From contig JBGSOG010000036.1 in NCBI GenBank assembly GCA_041739225.1, positions 1 through 13,734 of the forward strand: a stretch of DNA of 13,734 nucleotides, read 5' to 3'. The DNA is from BOKV01 sp041739225. GTDB taxonomy: Bacteria; Pseudomonadota; Alphaproteobacteria; Rhizobiales; Rhizobiaceae. Position 1 is the stretch's first letter. Every line of letters starts with the position of its first letter. This document shows, piece by piece, positions 7,262 through 13,734 of this stretch. The notes below the pieces were generated by a model. It was not told where the DNA came from. It made no database searches and was given only the letters and a program-made list of their open reading frames with translations. A program made the position numbers and the translations under genes.

Positions 7262-7474
7262 ATGAACATGATGCAGGATCAGGATCTGGCTGAAGTAAGG
7301 GTGCGTCTGGCGCGGCTGGAGCTGGAACACGAAGATCTTGACCGCGCAATTGATGCCATGACGGCACAAAGTGTCGACCAGTTGTGCATTCAACGCTTCA
7401 AGAAGAAAAAACTGGCATTGAAGGACGAGATCACCAAACTGCGCGGAAGAACCATTCCCGACATCATCGCCTGA
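7262..7474 (+). CDS. DUF465 / YdcH-family small protein (copy 2)
   Basis: About 70 residues. It has the two-helix layout of the family: a first helix LAEVRVRLARLELEHEDLDR (9-28), a linker TAQSVDQLCIQ, and KKKKLALKDEI at the start of the second helix, ending in RTIPDIIA. It is clearly diverged from copy 1, sharing mainly the K-x-KKLxLKDEI core. The start is uncertain. ATG 7262 is the first in-frame ATG, but the only strong Shine-Dalgarno (GGAGG, 7242-7246) is 15 nt before it. ATG codons at 7268 and 7271 are further still. The gene lies 70 bp before purE on the same strand, so the two are probably cotranscribed. Confidence 0.8.
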   Translation: MNMMQDQDLAEVRVRLARLELEHEDLDRAIDAMTAQSVDQLCIQRFKKKKLALKDEITKLRGRTIPDIIA

Positions 7475-7544
7475 GAACCTGCGGCTTGTTCACCATGCAG
7501 GCACAAGCTATTGAAGTGTCTGATTTGATGCAGGAATCACCTTG

Positions 7545-8042
7545 ATGAAAACCACAGATGCCGAAATTGCCATCATCATGGGCAGTCAGTCAGACTGGCC
7601 GACCATGCGTCATGCAGCGCAAATTCTCTATCATTTGGGTGTCAGGTTTGATTCGCGCATTGTCTCTGCCCACCGCACACCGGACCGAATGGTTGCATTT
7701 GCCAAAAATGCAAAACAAGCCGGTTACAAGGTAATCATAGCCGGTGCGGGCGGCGCTGCCCATTTGCCAGGCATGACTGCGGCAATGACCATTCTGCCGG
7801 TGTTTGGCGTTCCCATCGAATCAAAGGCGCTTTCAGGGTTGGACAGCCTCTATTCCATCGTGCAGATGCCGTCCGGGGTGCCTGTGGGGACATTGGCAAT
7901 CGGAGAAGCAGGCGCAATCAACGCAGCTCTGCTGGCTGCGCAGGTGCTGGCAATATCCGATGAAGCCCTTTCCCGGCGTATTGAAGCGTGGCGGGAGCAG
8001 CGCGCCGCAGATGTCTCCGAAATTCCACGCACCGATGCCTGA
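7545..8042 (+). CDS. purE: N5-carboxyaminoimidazole ribonucleotide mutase (PurE)
   Basis: 165 residues, a typical class I PurE. It converts N5-CAIR to CAIR in purine biosynthesis, directly after PurK. The signature residues are visible: MGSQSDWPTM (12-21, phosphate-binding loop), SAHRTP (41-46, with the catalytic His43) and IAGAGGAAHLPGM (65-77). The start is ATG 7545; a TTG directly in front of it (7542) is also in frame and would only add one residue. AGGA at 7532-7535 serves either start. The stop overlaps the purK start by 8 bp, so the two enzymes, which share an unstable intermediate, are translationally coupled. Confidence 0.97.
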   Translation: MKTTDAEIAIIMGSQSDWPTMRHAAQILYHLGVRFDSRIVSAHRTPDRMVAFAKNAKQAGYKVIIAGAGGAAHLPGMTAAMTILPVFGVPIESKALSGLDSLYSIVQMPSGVPVGTLAIGEAGAINAALLAAQVLAISDEALSRRIEAWREQRAADVSEIPRTDA

Positions 8043-9129
8043 CCGGGTAACAACCACCATTGCCATGCCTGCCAATGCCACGCTGGGAATTCTGGGCGGC
8101 GGACAGCTCGGCCGCATGTTGGCCATGGCAGCAGCCCGGCTCGGCTACAAAACCATCATTCTCGACCCGGATAGCGCCGCACCGGCAGCACAGGTCGCCA
8201 ACCAACACATCATTGCCGGGTTTGATGACCCCGCAGCACTGGCAGATCTGGCCAAAGCCTGTTCGCGCATCACTCTCGAATTCGAGAATGTGCCTGTTGG
8301 TTGTATTGAGTGGCTGGAATCGCGACTTCCAGTCTACCCTTCTTCGCGTTCACTGGCCAATACACAAGACCGGCTGACCGAGAAGCGCTTCATCAACTCT
8401 GCCGGAATTGCAACAGCACCGTTTTTCGAAATATCCGATTTAAGCAGCCTTGGGTCCGCGCTTTCAATGATTAACGGCAACGGCATCCTGAAGACGCGGC
8501 GGATGGGCTATGACGGAAAGGGCCAGATGTTCATCGCCTCGCCGCAAGAGGCCGCCAATGCGTTCAAGGCGCTGGGCGAAAAAGACCTCATTGTGGAAGG
8601 GCTGGTTGATTTCACTTGCGAGATTTCGGTTGTTGCCGCCCGCGGTGTAAGCGGCGAATTTGCGGCCCATGATCCTGCAATGAACTTTCATGAAGGTGGA
8701 ATTTTGCGCCGCTCCACAGTTCCAGCGCCGCTGGACGGCTCTTTGCTGGCGCAGGCTGTTGTTGCTACGCGCCACATTGCTGACGCGCTGGAACATGTCG
8801 GAGTGCTCGCGGTGGAATTCTTCGTGGTCGCCGACACGCACTTGCTGGTCAATGAAATCGCCCCGCGCGTGCACAATTCCGGTCACTGGACCGAGGCGGT
8901 TTGCCCGGTGTCGCAGTTCGAGCAACATGTGCGTGCTGTGTGTGGATTGCCTCTGGGCAGCACGGCGCGCACAGCAGACTGCATCATGGAAAACCTCGTT
9001 GGCGAGGACGTGCAAAAGGTCCCTGCCCTGTTGGGCGAGGACAACTTGATGCTGCATTTGTACGGCAAATCCGAGGTTCGGCCTGGACGCAAGATGGGGC
9101 ACTTCACCCGCATCATCCCCGCTGCCTGA
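8035..9129 (+). CDS. purK: N5-carboxyaminoimidazole ribonucleotide synthase (PurK)
   Basis: 364 residues, close to the usual 355-380. It is an ATP-grasp enzyme that uses ATP and bicarbonate to turn AIR into N5-CAIR, the substrate of PurE. GGGQLGRM at 21-28 opens the pre-ATP-grasp domain. LTEKRFINSAGIATAPF (about 114-130) and LKTRRMGYDGKGQ (152-164) belong to the ATP-grasp core. NEIAPRVHNSGHWTEA (273-288) is the metal and substrate end. The start at 8035 overlaps the purE stop in the sequence ATGCCTGA. ATG 8065 is an alternative that would still keep the glycine-rich motif, but neither has a clear Shine-Dalgarno. Coupling to purE favours 8035. Confidence 0.95.
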   Translation: MPDRVTTTIAMPANATLGILGGGQLGRMLAMAAARLGYKTIILDPDSAAPAAQVANQHIIAGFDDPAALADLAKACSRITLEFENVPVGCIEWLESRLPVYPSSRSLANTQDRLTEKRFINSAGIATAPFFEISDLSSLGSALSMINGNGILKTRRMGYDGKGQMFIASPQEAANAFKALGEKDLIVEGLVDFTCEISVVAARGVSGEFAAHDPAMNFHEGGILRRSTVPAPLDGSLLAQAVVATRHIADALEHVGVLAVEFFVVADTHLLVNEIAPRVHNSGHWTEAVCPVSQFEQHVRAVCGLPLGSTARTADCIMENLVGEDVQKVPALLGEDNLMLHLYGKSEVRPGRKMGHFTRIIPAA

Positions 9130-9440
9130 TAACCACAGGCAACCTCCGGGCAAGTGTGGACAACCCGGGAGGATTCTGCTACACGCTCCCGATTGCTGGC
9201 GGTCGCTTTCGCGGGCAGGTTATTCCGTTGTCCTGTTTTTTGACTTTGTTATTGTCAAAACTTGGGTCAAGGCGGGCGATCCTTCCCATCCTGATTTGGT
9301 GTCGGTTTATTCGATGCTGATTGATGGACGGAAAACTGCCGGTGTTTCGCGAGACCTGACGGCTGGCGGAATGGCCACTGTCAAACCTCGCCGCACTCAA
9401 CCCTTGAGCACAGGCTGCAACGCAAAGGAACGGATCAAAC
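9130..9440. other. 311-bp stretch without a gene between purK and rpsU
   Basis: No credible coding frame is visible. Near its start, 9143-9150 (CCTCCGGG) can pair with 9164-9172 (CCCGGGAGG, one bulged G) as a weak hairpin behind purK, but no T-run follows. In the middle, TTTTGAC at 9238-9244 and GTCAAAA at 9254-9260 form a perfect 7-bp inverted repeat around 9 nt, which could be an operator or a small RNA stem. TTGTCC (9228-9233), 16 nt, then TATTGT (9250-9255) is a faint plus-strand promoter overlapping that repeat. The last ~180 nt would then be an rpsU leader. The promoter and operator readings are weak. Confidence 0.4.
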
Positions 9441-9671
9441 GTGCAGGTACTCGTACGCGACAACAATGTTGACCAGGCGCTTCGCGCGCTGAAAAAGAAA
9501 CTGCAGCGCGAAGGCGTGTTCCGCGAAATGAAGTTGCGGGGCCATTACGAAAAGCCTTCCGAAAAGCGCGCCCGTGAAAAGGCTGAAGCAATTCGCCGTG
9601 CCCGCAAACTGGCACGCAAGCGTTTGCAGCGCGAAGGGCTGATCACGGTCAAGCCGCGCGTCGTCAAGTAA
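9441..9671 (+). CDS. rpsU: 30S ribosomal protein S21
   Basis: 76 residues, very basic. S21 is a small-subunit protein that contacts the region of 16S rRNA near the anti-Shine-Dalgarno sequence and helps initiation. It begins MQVLVRDNNVDQALRALKKK and contains GHYEKPSEKRAREKAEA and RRARKLARKRLQREG, the standard S21 pattern with the alphaproteobacterial C-terminal extension ending in VKPRVVK. The start codon is GTG at 9441; the family N-terminus fits this exactly, and no ATG lies in frame nearby. AAGGA at 9425-9429 and GGA at 9432-9434 are the available ribosome-binding sequences. Two hairpins follow the gene. Confidence 0.97.
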   Translation: MQVLVRDNNVDQALRALKKKLQREGVFREMKLRGHYEKPSEKRAREKAEAIRRARKLARKRLQREGLITVKPRVVK

Positions 9672-9684
9672 GCAACAGACAGGC

Positions 9685-9717
9685 TGGCGGCCAAGAGATT
9701 TGGCACTGCCGCCATTT
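9685..9717 (+). terminator. First hairpin after rpsU
   Basis: TGGCGG (9685-9690) pairs with CCGCCA (9709-9714), and inside it CCAA (9691-9694) pairs with TTGG (9700-9703). Only three T residues follow, so as a terminator it is weak. It starts 13 nt behind the rpsU stop codon and may protect the 3' end of the message or slow the polymerase before the second hairpin. Confidence 0.45.
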
Positions 9718-9737
9718 CGCCAACTTTGTGGTGCTTT

Positions 9738-9770
9738 AGGCGGGGATGGCGAAAGCCTGCTCCGCCTTTT
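9738..9770 (+). terminator. Rho-independent terminator of rpsU
   Basis: AGGCGG (9738-9743) pairs with CCGCCT (9762-9767). A G-T and a G-C pair extend this, then a 2x2 mismatch, then an inner GGC/GCC stem closed by a GAAA tetraloop (9751-9754). The stem runs into TTTT (9767-9770) and then GATTTG. Position and shape fit the end of the rpsU message, about 65-100 nt behind its stop codon and before the TPR lipoprotein gene. Confidence 0.7.
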
Positions 9771-9842
9771 GATTTGTGGGCCGTGATTCAAGCCCGTTGC
9801 ACCGGGATGCACCTCAGTCCGGACTTTGGGAAACCGATCCTG

Positions 9843-10658
9843 ATGCCAACTCGCCTGCCAAATATCCTGGGTTTCGCTTTGATGGCAGTGGCGCTCGCGG
9901 CATGCACAACCTCGACAATCAATGACGTCGTGCAGGTTGACAAGGCGCAGGGCGGAGAATCGAACATTGCCTCGCTCACGCAAGTTGTCGAGCGCAATCC
10001 CAAATCTGCCGAAGCTTACAATGTTCGTGGGACCGCTTTCGGACTGGCCGAGCGGCACCGTGAGGCATTGGCGGATTTTACCAAGGCCATTGAACTCAAT
10101 CCTCGTTTTTACAAGGCCTATGCCAATCGGGCATTGGTCTATCGTGCGCTCAACGAACAGTCGGCAGCCATTGCCGACTACAGCAAAGCCATCCAGATCA
10201 ATCCGCAATATGACGAAGCCTTTATCGGGCGGGGCAATGTCTATCGCTTTGCCGGCCAGGAAGAGCAGGCGTTTCGCGATTTTCAGCGCGCCATCCAGAT
10301 GGGTTCAACCAATCCCCGCGCCTACCATTCACGTGGCTTGATCCTGCAAAAACGCGGCCAGCACAATCAGGCCATCGAGGATTTCTCCACCGCCATCTCG
10401 CTGGAGCCGGGCGCTGCCGAGCCATACAACAGCCGCGGCGTTTCTTATCTTGCCTCGGGCGATCTGGAAAACGCCATGACGGACATCAACGGCGCACTGC
10501 GGCTGAATGACCGCTATGCAGAAGCCTGGGCAAACCAGGCGCTGGTCTTCGAGCAGCGTGGCGACAAGAAGCGGGCCTTCAAATCATACGCCCGGGCAGC
10601 GCAGCTGGACGAGAAGCTGGCGGTGGCCCGCGATGGCATGCAGCGCACCCGAGGCTGA
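9843..10658 (+). CDS. TPR-repeat lipoprotein
   Basis: 271 residues. Residues 1-20 are a lipoprotein signal peptide ending in the lipobox LAAC, with Cys21 as the lipidated residue. After a short linker the protein is made of about six TPR units of 34 residues (roughly 55-88, 89-122, 123-156, 158-191, 192-225 and 226-259). They show the usual A-Y-x-x-RG...A...DF-x-KAI...NP pattern, for example DFTKAIELNPRFYKAYANRA. It is therefore a membrane-anchored protein-interaction scaffold, probably facing the periplasm; the partner is unknown. ATG 9843 is chosen because it puts the lipobox at the right distance; frames reaching back to 9726 would bury it. The Shine-Dalgarno is weak. The rpsU terminator upstream suggests its own promoter in 9771-9842. 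Confidence 0.87.
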   Translation: MPTRLPNILGFALMAVALAACTTSTINDVVQVDKAQGGESNIASLTQVVERNPKSAEAYNVRGTAFGLAERHREALADFTKAIELNPRFYKAYANRALVYRALNEQSAAIADYSKAIQINPQYDEAFIGRGNVYRFAGQEEQAFRDFQRAIQMGSTNPRAYHSRGLILQKRGQHNQAIEDFSTAISLEPGAAEPYNSRGVSYLASGDLENAMTDINGALRLNDRYAEAWANQALVFEQRGDKKRAFKSYARAAQLDEKLAVARDGMQRTRG

Positions 10659-10663
10659 CGCGC

Positions 10664-10689
10664 AAAAAACCCGGCGTGTCCGCCGGGTT
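10664..10689 (-). terminator. Rho-independent terminator of the pnt operon
   Basis: A perfect 9-bp stem, AACCCGGCG (10668-10676) against CGCCGGGTT (10681-10689), with the 4-nt loop 10677-10680. On the minus strand it is followed by TTTTTT (10669-10664), the classic intrinsic terminator shape, 29 bp behind the pntB stop codon. On the plus strand no T-run follows, so it would stop the convergent TPR message less well. Confidence 0.88.
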
Positions 10690-10718
10690 GCAACAGGTCC
10701 ACAAGCTGAACCGGTGGG

Positions 10719-12119
10719 TTAATCGAGCGCCTTGACGATGTTTTCGACCATTTTCTTGGCGTCAGCAAAAAGCATCATGGTGTTCGGCTTGTAAAACAGC
10801 GTGTTGTCGATGCCGGCATAGCCCGAAGCCATCGAGCGTTTGACGAAAAGGCACGTTGCTGCCTTGTCGACATCAAGAATCGGCATGCCATAAATCGGCG
10901 AGGTTTTGTCATCGCGTGCCGATGGATTGGTAACGTCATTGGCACCAATGACAAACGCAACATCGGCCTGCGCAAATTCCGAGTTGATGTCTTCGAGCTC
11001 GAACACTTCGTCATACGGTACATTGGCTTCGGCCAGCAGCACGTTCATGTGTCCTGGCATGCGGCCAGCCACCGGATGAATGGCATACTTCACTTCAACG
11101 CCGGCATGCTTGAGCTTGTCGCCCATTTCACGCAGCGCGTGCTGTGCCTGCGCCACCGCCATGCCGTAGCCTGGCACGATGATGACCTTGGATGCGTTCT
11201 TCATCAGGAAAGCCGCGTCTTCAGCCGAACCCTGCTTGACCGTCTTGTCTGAATTGTCAGTGCCGCCACCGGCTGCAACCGACTCGCCGCCAAAGCCGCC
11301 AAGGATGACCGAGATGAACGAGCGGTTCATGCCTTTGCACATGATGTAGGACAAAATAGCGCCGGACGAGCCAACCAATGCGCCAGTAATAATCAGCGCA
11401 AGATTGCCCAGCGTAAAGCCAATGCCCGCTGCTGCCCAACCTGAATAGGAGTTTAGCATCGACACTACAACAGGCATATCTGCGCCGCCGATGGGGATGA
11501 TCATCAAGACGCCGAACACCAGCGATGCCAAAACGATCAGCCAAAATATGAAATGGCTTTCGGTCATGGCGAGCAGTGCAATCAAAACCACAATGGCAAC
11601 CGCCAATCCGGCATTCACAAAATGGCGCATCGGCAACATGATCGGCTTACCAGACATGCGGCCATCTAGCTTCAAAAACGCAATCACCGAGCCGGTAAAC
11701 GTCACCGCGCCAATCGCAACACCAAGCGACATTTCCACCAATGCTTGACCGTGAATCGAACCTATTTGGCCAATGCCAAAGCTTTCAGGCGCATAAAGCG
11801 CCGCCGCCGCAACCATCACCGCGGCCAAACCAACGAGCGAGTGGAAAGCCGCAACCAACTGCGGCATTGCCGTCATCGCAATACGCCGCGCAATATAGGC
11901 GCCCGCGCCGCCGCCAATGCCAAGGCCGAGCACAATCAACAACAATCCACCAAAGGACGGCCGCGCCAAAAGCAGAGTCGTCAAAATTGCAATCGCCATA
12001 CCGGCCATGCCGTATTGATTGCCTTGACGACTGGTTGTTGGATGCGAAAGTCCGCGCAGTGCCATGATAAACAAGACACCCGAGACAAGATAAAGGAAGG
12101 CTGCGAAGCTGGATGACAT
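10719..12119 (-). CDS. pntB: NAD(P)+ transhydrogenase subunit beta (PntB)
   Basis: 466 residues, standard length. This subunit of the proton-translocating transhydrogenase carries membrane domain dII (about residues 1-265, many helices) and the NADP(H)-binding domain dIII (about 290-466). His93 in AFHSLVGLAAV matches the beta-subunit histidine implicated in proton transfer in E. coli, and Asp214 lies in IGGADMPVVVSMLNSYSGW. In dIII, PGYGMAVAQAQ (316-326), HPVAGRMPGHMNV, VIGANDVTNPSA and KRSMASGYAG form the NADP site. The enzyme drives NADPH formation from NADH with the proton gradient. ATG 12119 is preceded by GAGGA about 10 nt away and lies 12 bp behind the pntAb stop. An intrinsic terminator follows the gene. 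Confidence 0.97.
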   Translation of the reverse strand: MSSSFAAFLYLVSGVLFIMALRGLSHPTTSRQGNQYGMAGMAIAILTTLLLARPSFGGLLLIVLGLGIGGGAGAYIARRIAMTAMPQLVAAFHSLVGLAAVMVAAAALYAPESFGIGQIGSIHGQALVEMSLGVAIGAVTFTGSVIAFLKLDGRMSGKPIMLPMRHFVNAGLAVAIVVLIALLAMTESHFIFWLIVLASLVFGVLMIIPIGGADMPVVVSMLNSYSGWAAAGIGFTLGNLALIITGALVGSSGAILSYIMCKGMNRSFISVILGGFGGESVAAGGGTDNSDKTVKQGSAEDAAFLMKNASKVIIVPGYGMAVAQAQHALREMGDKLKHAGVEVKYAIHPVAGRMPGHMNVLLAEANVPYDEVFELEDINSEFAQADVAFVIGANDVTNPSARDDKTSPIYGMPILDVDKAATCLFVKRSMASGYAGIDNTLFYKPNTMMLFADAKKMVENIVKALD

Positions 12120-12131
12120 CGGTTCAGTTCC

Positions 12132-12545
12132 TCACTTGTCTTTTTTCTTATACATGGCAAGCATGCGCTGCGTCACGAGGAAACCGCCAAAAATATTTAC
12201 AGATGCCAGCACCAATGCGATAAATCCGAACGTTGTTGCAGCGCCGGAGGCAGCCAAGCCAACGGACAAAAGTGCGCCCACCACGATCACCGACGAGATC
12301 GCATTGGTCACGGCCATCAACGGCGTATGCAGCGCAGGCGTCACCGACCAAACCACATAATAGCCAACGAAAATCGCCATAACAAAAATTGCCAATTGGA
12401 ACACGAATGGATCAATCATGCCTCCGCTTGCGCCATGCGCCATCACGCCCGCCGCTTCCGGCAGCGAGTCCGCTGCAACGCGGACGGCGTCGACCGCTTG
12501 GGTTAATCCGTCTAATGCTTTGTCCAATGTTGTATCAGCCATCAT
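12132..12545 (-). CDS. pntAB: NAD(P)+ transhydrogenase subunit alpha part 2 (PntAb)
   Basis: 137 residues, the small membrane piece of domain dII found in species whose alpha subunit is split, as in Rhodospirillum rubrum. Three membrane helices are seen at about 48-66, 80-99 and 103-123, with the conserved loop VWSVTPALHTPLMAVTNAIS between the first two. About 45 polar and Ala-rich residues precede the first helix; the C-terminus is MYKKKDK. Two ATG codons stand back to back (12545 and 12542). The first overlaps the pntAa stop as ATGA, so translation is coupled; the second is equally possible. It needs PntAa and PntB to form the working enzyme. Confidence 0.95.
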   Translation of the reverse strand: MMADTTLDKALDGLTQAVDAVRVAADSLPEAAGVMAHGASGGMIDPFVFQLAIFVMAIFVGYYVVWSVTPALHTPLMAVTNAISSVIVVGALLSVGLAASGAATTFGFIALVLASVNIFGGFLVTQRMLAMYKKKDK

Positions 12546-13734
12546 TGCGCTCCCTTAGGTGTCGCTTTGGATTTCGGCGCAGCCTTTTTTGGCGCGGCCT
12601 CTTTTTTAACAGCGGCTTTTTTCACAGGCGACGTCTCTTGGGTTACCGCAACCTTGGCTGGCTCTTGAACCTTCGCTGGCTCTTGTGCTTTCGCAAAGGC
12701 CGGATGCACAACTGCGCCGCCATGTGTCAACAACGTGGCTTTGACCAGTTCATCTTCTGGATTGATGATCATCGCCTTGGTTTCTTTCGAAACCATCGTT
12801 TCCAAAAACGCCACCAGATTTTTAGCATATAGCAGCGAAGCGGATGCCGCGATCCGGCCCGGAACATTCAAGTGACCAACGACCGTCACATTGCCAATCT
12901 TAGCAACTTTGCCTGCAACCGACCCTTCAACATTGCCGCCGCGTTCAACCGCTAGATCGACAATCACCGAACCCGGCTTCATCGAAGCAACCATTTCTTT
13001 CGACACAAGACGCGGAGCCGGACGGCCAGGAATAAGCGCCGTGGTAATAACGATGTCTTGTTTTGCGATGTGCTCAGCGACCAGCGCTGCTTGCTTGGCG
13101 CGATATTCTGCCGACATTTCTTTGGCATAACCGCCAGCGGTTTCCGCCGCTTTGAATTCATCATCCTCAACGGCAATGAATTTTGCACCCAATGATGCAA
13201 CTTGCTCTTTGGCGGCAGGGCGCACATCTGTCGCCGTTACGATGGCACCGAGCCGGCGCGCTGTCGCAATCGCTTGTAGACCGGCAACACCCGCACCCAT
13301 CACAAACACTTTTGCAGCAGCAACCGTTCCCGCCGCCGTCATCATCATCGGCATTGCGCGGTCATATTCCGATGACGCGTCAATAACGGCTTGGTAGCCT
13401 GCCAAGTTAGCCTGCGAGGATAAAATATCCATCGACTGCGCACGCGTGATGCGCGGCATGAATTCCATCGCGAAGGACGAAAGGCCAGCGTCCGCCATCG
13501 CCTTCACGTCGCCGTCCTGACCATAAGGGTCCATGGCAGCAATAACAGCCGCGCCTTTTTTGTAACTCTTGATTTCGCCGAGTGAAGGTCGACGCACTTT
13601 CAAAATAATATCCGCAGTTTTAGCCGCATTTCCGATCGTTGCGCCAACTGCAGCAAATGCCTCGTCGGTCATGCGCGAACTTTCACCCGCGCTTTTTTCA
13701 ACAATCACCTCAAAGCCAAGGCTCACGAGTTTTT
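12542..13734 (-). CDS. pntAA: NAD(P)+ transhydrogenase subunit alpha part 1 (PntAa), N-terminus cut by right edge
   Basis: About 396 residues are visible and the frame continues past 13734. The GTG at 13726 is an internal valine codon (KLVSLGFEV), not the start; roughly 30 residues are missing, judging from the family. This soluble domain dI binds NAD(H) and hands hydride to NADP in PntB. Visible motifs are KSAGESS, the Rossmann segment VMGAGVAGLQAIATARRLG with ATDVRPA after it, QDIVITTALIPGRPAP and VDLAVERGGNVEGS. The domain ends near LLTHGGAVVHPAF. A Lys/Ala/Pro-rich tail of about 50 residues (12545-12694) follows before the stop. It begins with a doubled EPAKVQ-type repeat and would be a flexible link to the membrane part. 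Confidence 0.96.
   Translation of the reverse strand, partial: KLVSLGFEVIVEKSAGESSRMTDEAFAAVGATIGNAAKTADIILKVRRPSLGEIKSYKKGAAVIAAMDPYGQDGDVKAMADAGLSSFAMEFMPRITRAQSMDILSSQANLAGYQAVIDASSEYDRAMPMMMTAAGTVAAAKVFVMGAGVAGLQAIATARRLGAIVTATDVRPAAKEQVASLGAKFIAVEDDEFKAAETAGGYAKEMSAEYRAKQAALVAEHIAKQDIVITTALIPGRPAPRLVSKEMVASMKPGSVIVDLAVERGGNVEGSVAGKVAKIGNVTVVGHLNVPGRIAASASLLYAKNLVAFLETMVSKETKAMIINPEDELVKATLLTHGGAVVHPAFAKAQEPAKVQEPAKVAVTQETSPVKKAAVKKEAAPKKAAPKSKATPKGAQ

Noticed and set aside
7484..7508. Inverted repeat GCTTGT/ACAAGC between the second DUF465 gene and purE as a terminator or operator.
   Set aside because: It is only 6 bp with a 13-nt loop and no T-run, easily expected by chance, and a terminator here would split a likely operon.
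9435..10208. A 257-codon minus-strand open frame opposite rpsU and the TPR gene.
   Set aside because: It lies antisense to two recognised genes and through the rpsU terminator, with no family motif.
13724..13726. GTG as the start codon of pntAa.
   Set aside because: The frame is open to the window edge and the residues before it (K, L) match the family; the N-terminal strand of the domain is missing, so the gene begins outside the window.

Overview
The window looks like ordinary chromosome of an alphaproteobacterium, most likely of the order Hyphomicrobiales (Rhizobiales). The evidence is family-level: a three-gene proton-translocating transhydrogenase (pntAa-pntAb-pntB), small DUF465/YdcH proteins beside purE-purK, an rpsU with a GTG start and the MQVLVRDNN N-terminus common in that order, and an efp neighbourhood with inositol monophosphatase and ExbB/OmpA-like genes. 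Base composition is moderately GC-rich. I see no tRNA, rRNA, CRISPR array, insertion sequence, integrase, att site or phage gene.

Left part (1-5910) is entirely minus strand. In transcription order it holds a divergent thiamine-phosphate-synthase-like protein, a secreted Sel1-repeat protein overlapping it by 26 bp, elongation factor P (efp), an inositol-monophosphatase-family enzyme 18 bp later, a MotA/TolQ/ExbB-like channel subunit, a MotB/OmpA-like partner with a long predicted periplasmic coiled coil, and a KstD-like FAD dehydrogenase cut off by the left edge. The first four genes probably form one or two transcription units (efp has its own 177-nt leader). The channel pair is clearly one unit (6-nt gap).

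Middle part (6049-9129): a TauE/SafE-type permease on the plus strand diverges from the thiE-like gene. It converges on a minus-strand DUF465 gene. A second, diverged DUF465 gene on the plus strand leads purE-purK, the two enzymes that convert AIR to CAIR in purine synthesis; purE and purK overlap by 8 bp.

Right part (9130-13734): a 311-nt stretch without a gene, then rpsU (ribosomal protein S21) with two consecutive hairpins behind it, then a TPR-repeat lipoprotein. A strong terminator hairpin lies between this gene and the convergent transhydrogenase operon. Its T-run is on the minus strand, so it serves pntAa-pntAb-pntB. The pntAa gene runs off the right edge.

I did not find a convincing new system. 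The items most worth a second look are the non-flagellar proton-channel pair with its coiled-coil OmpA partner, the ThiE-like protein that has lost the family's hallmark segments, and the Lys/Ala/Pro-rich tail of PntAa. Smaller points are the untranslated regions around rpsU and an unclear start on the second DUF465 gene.
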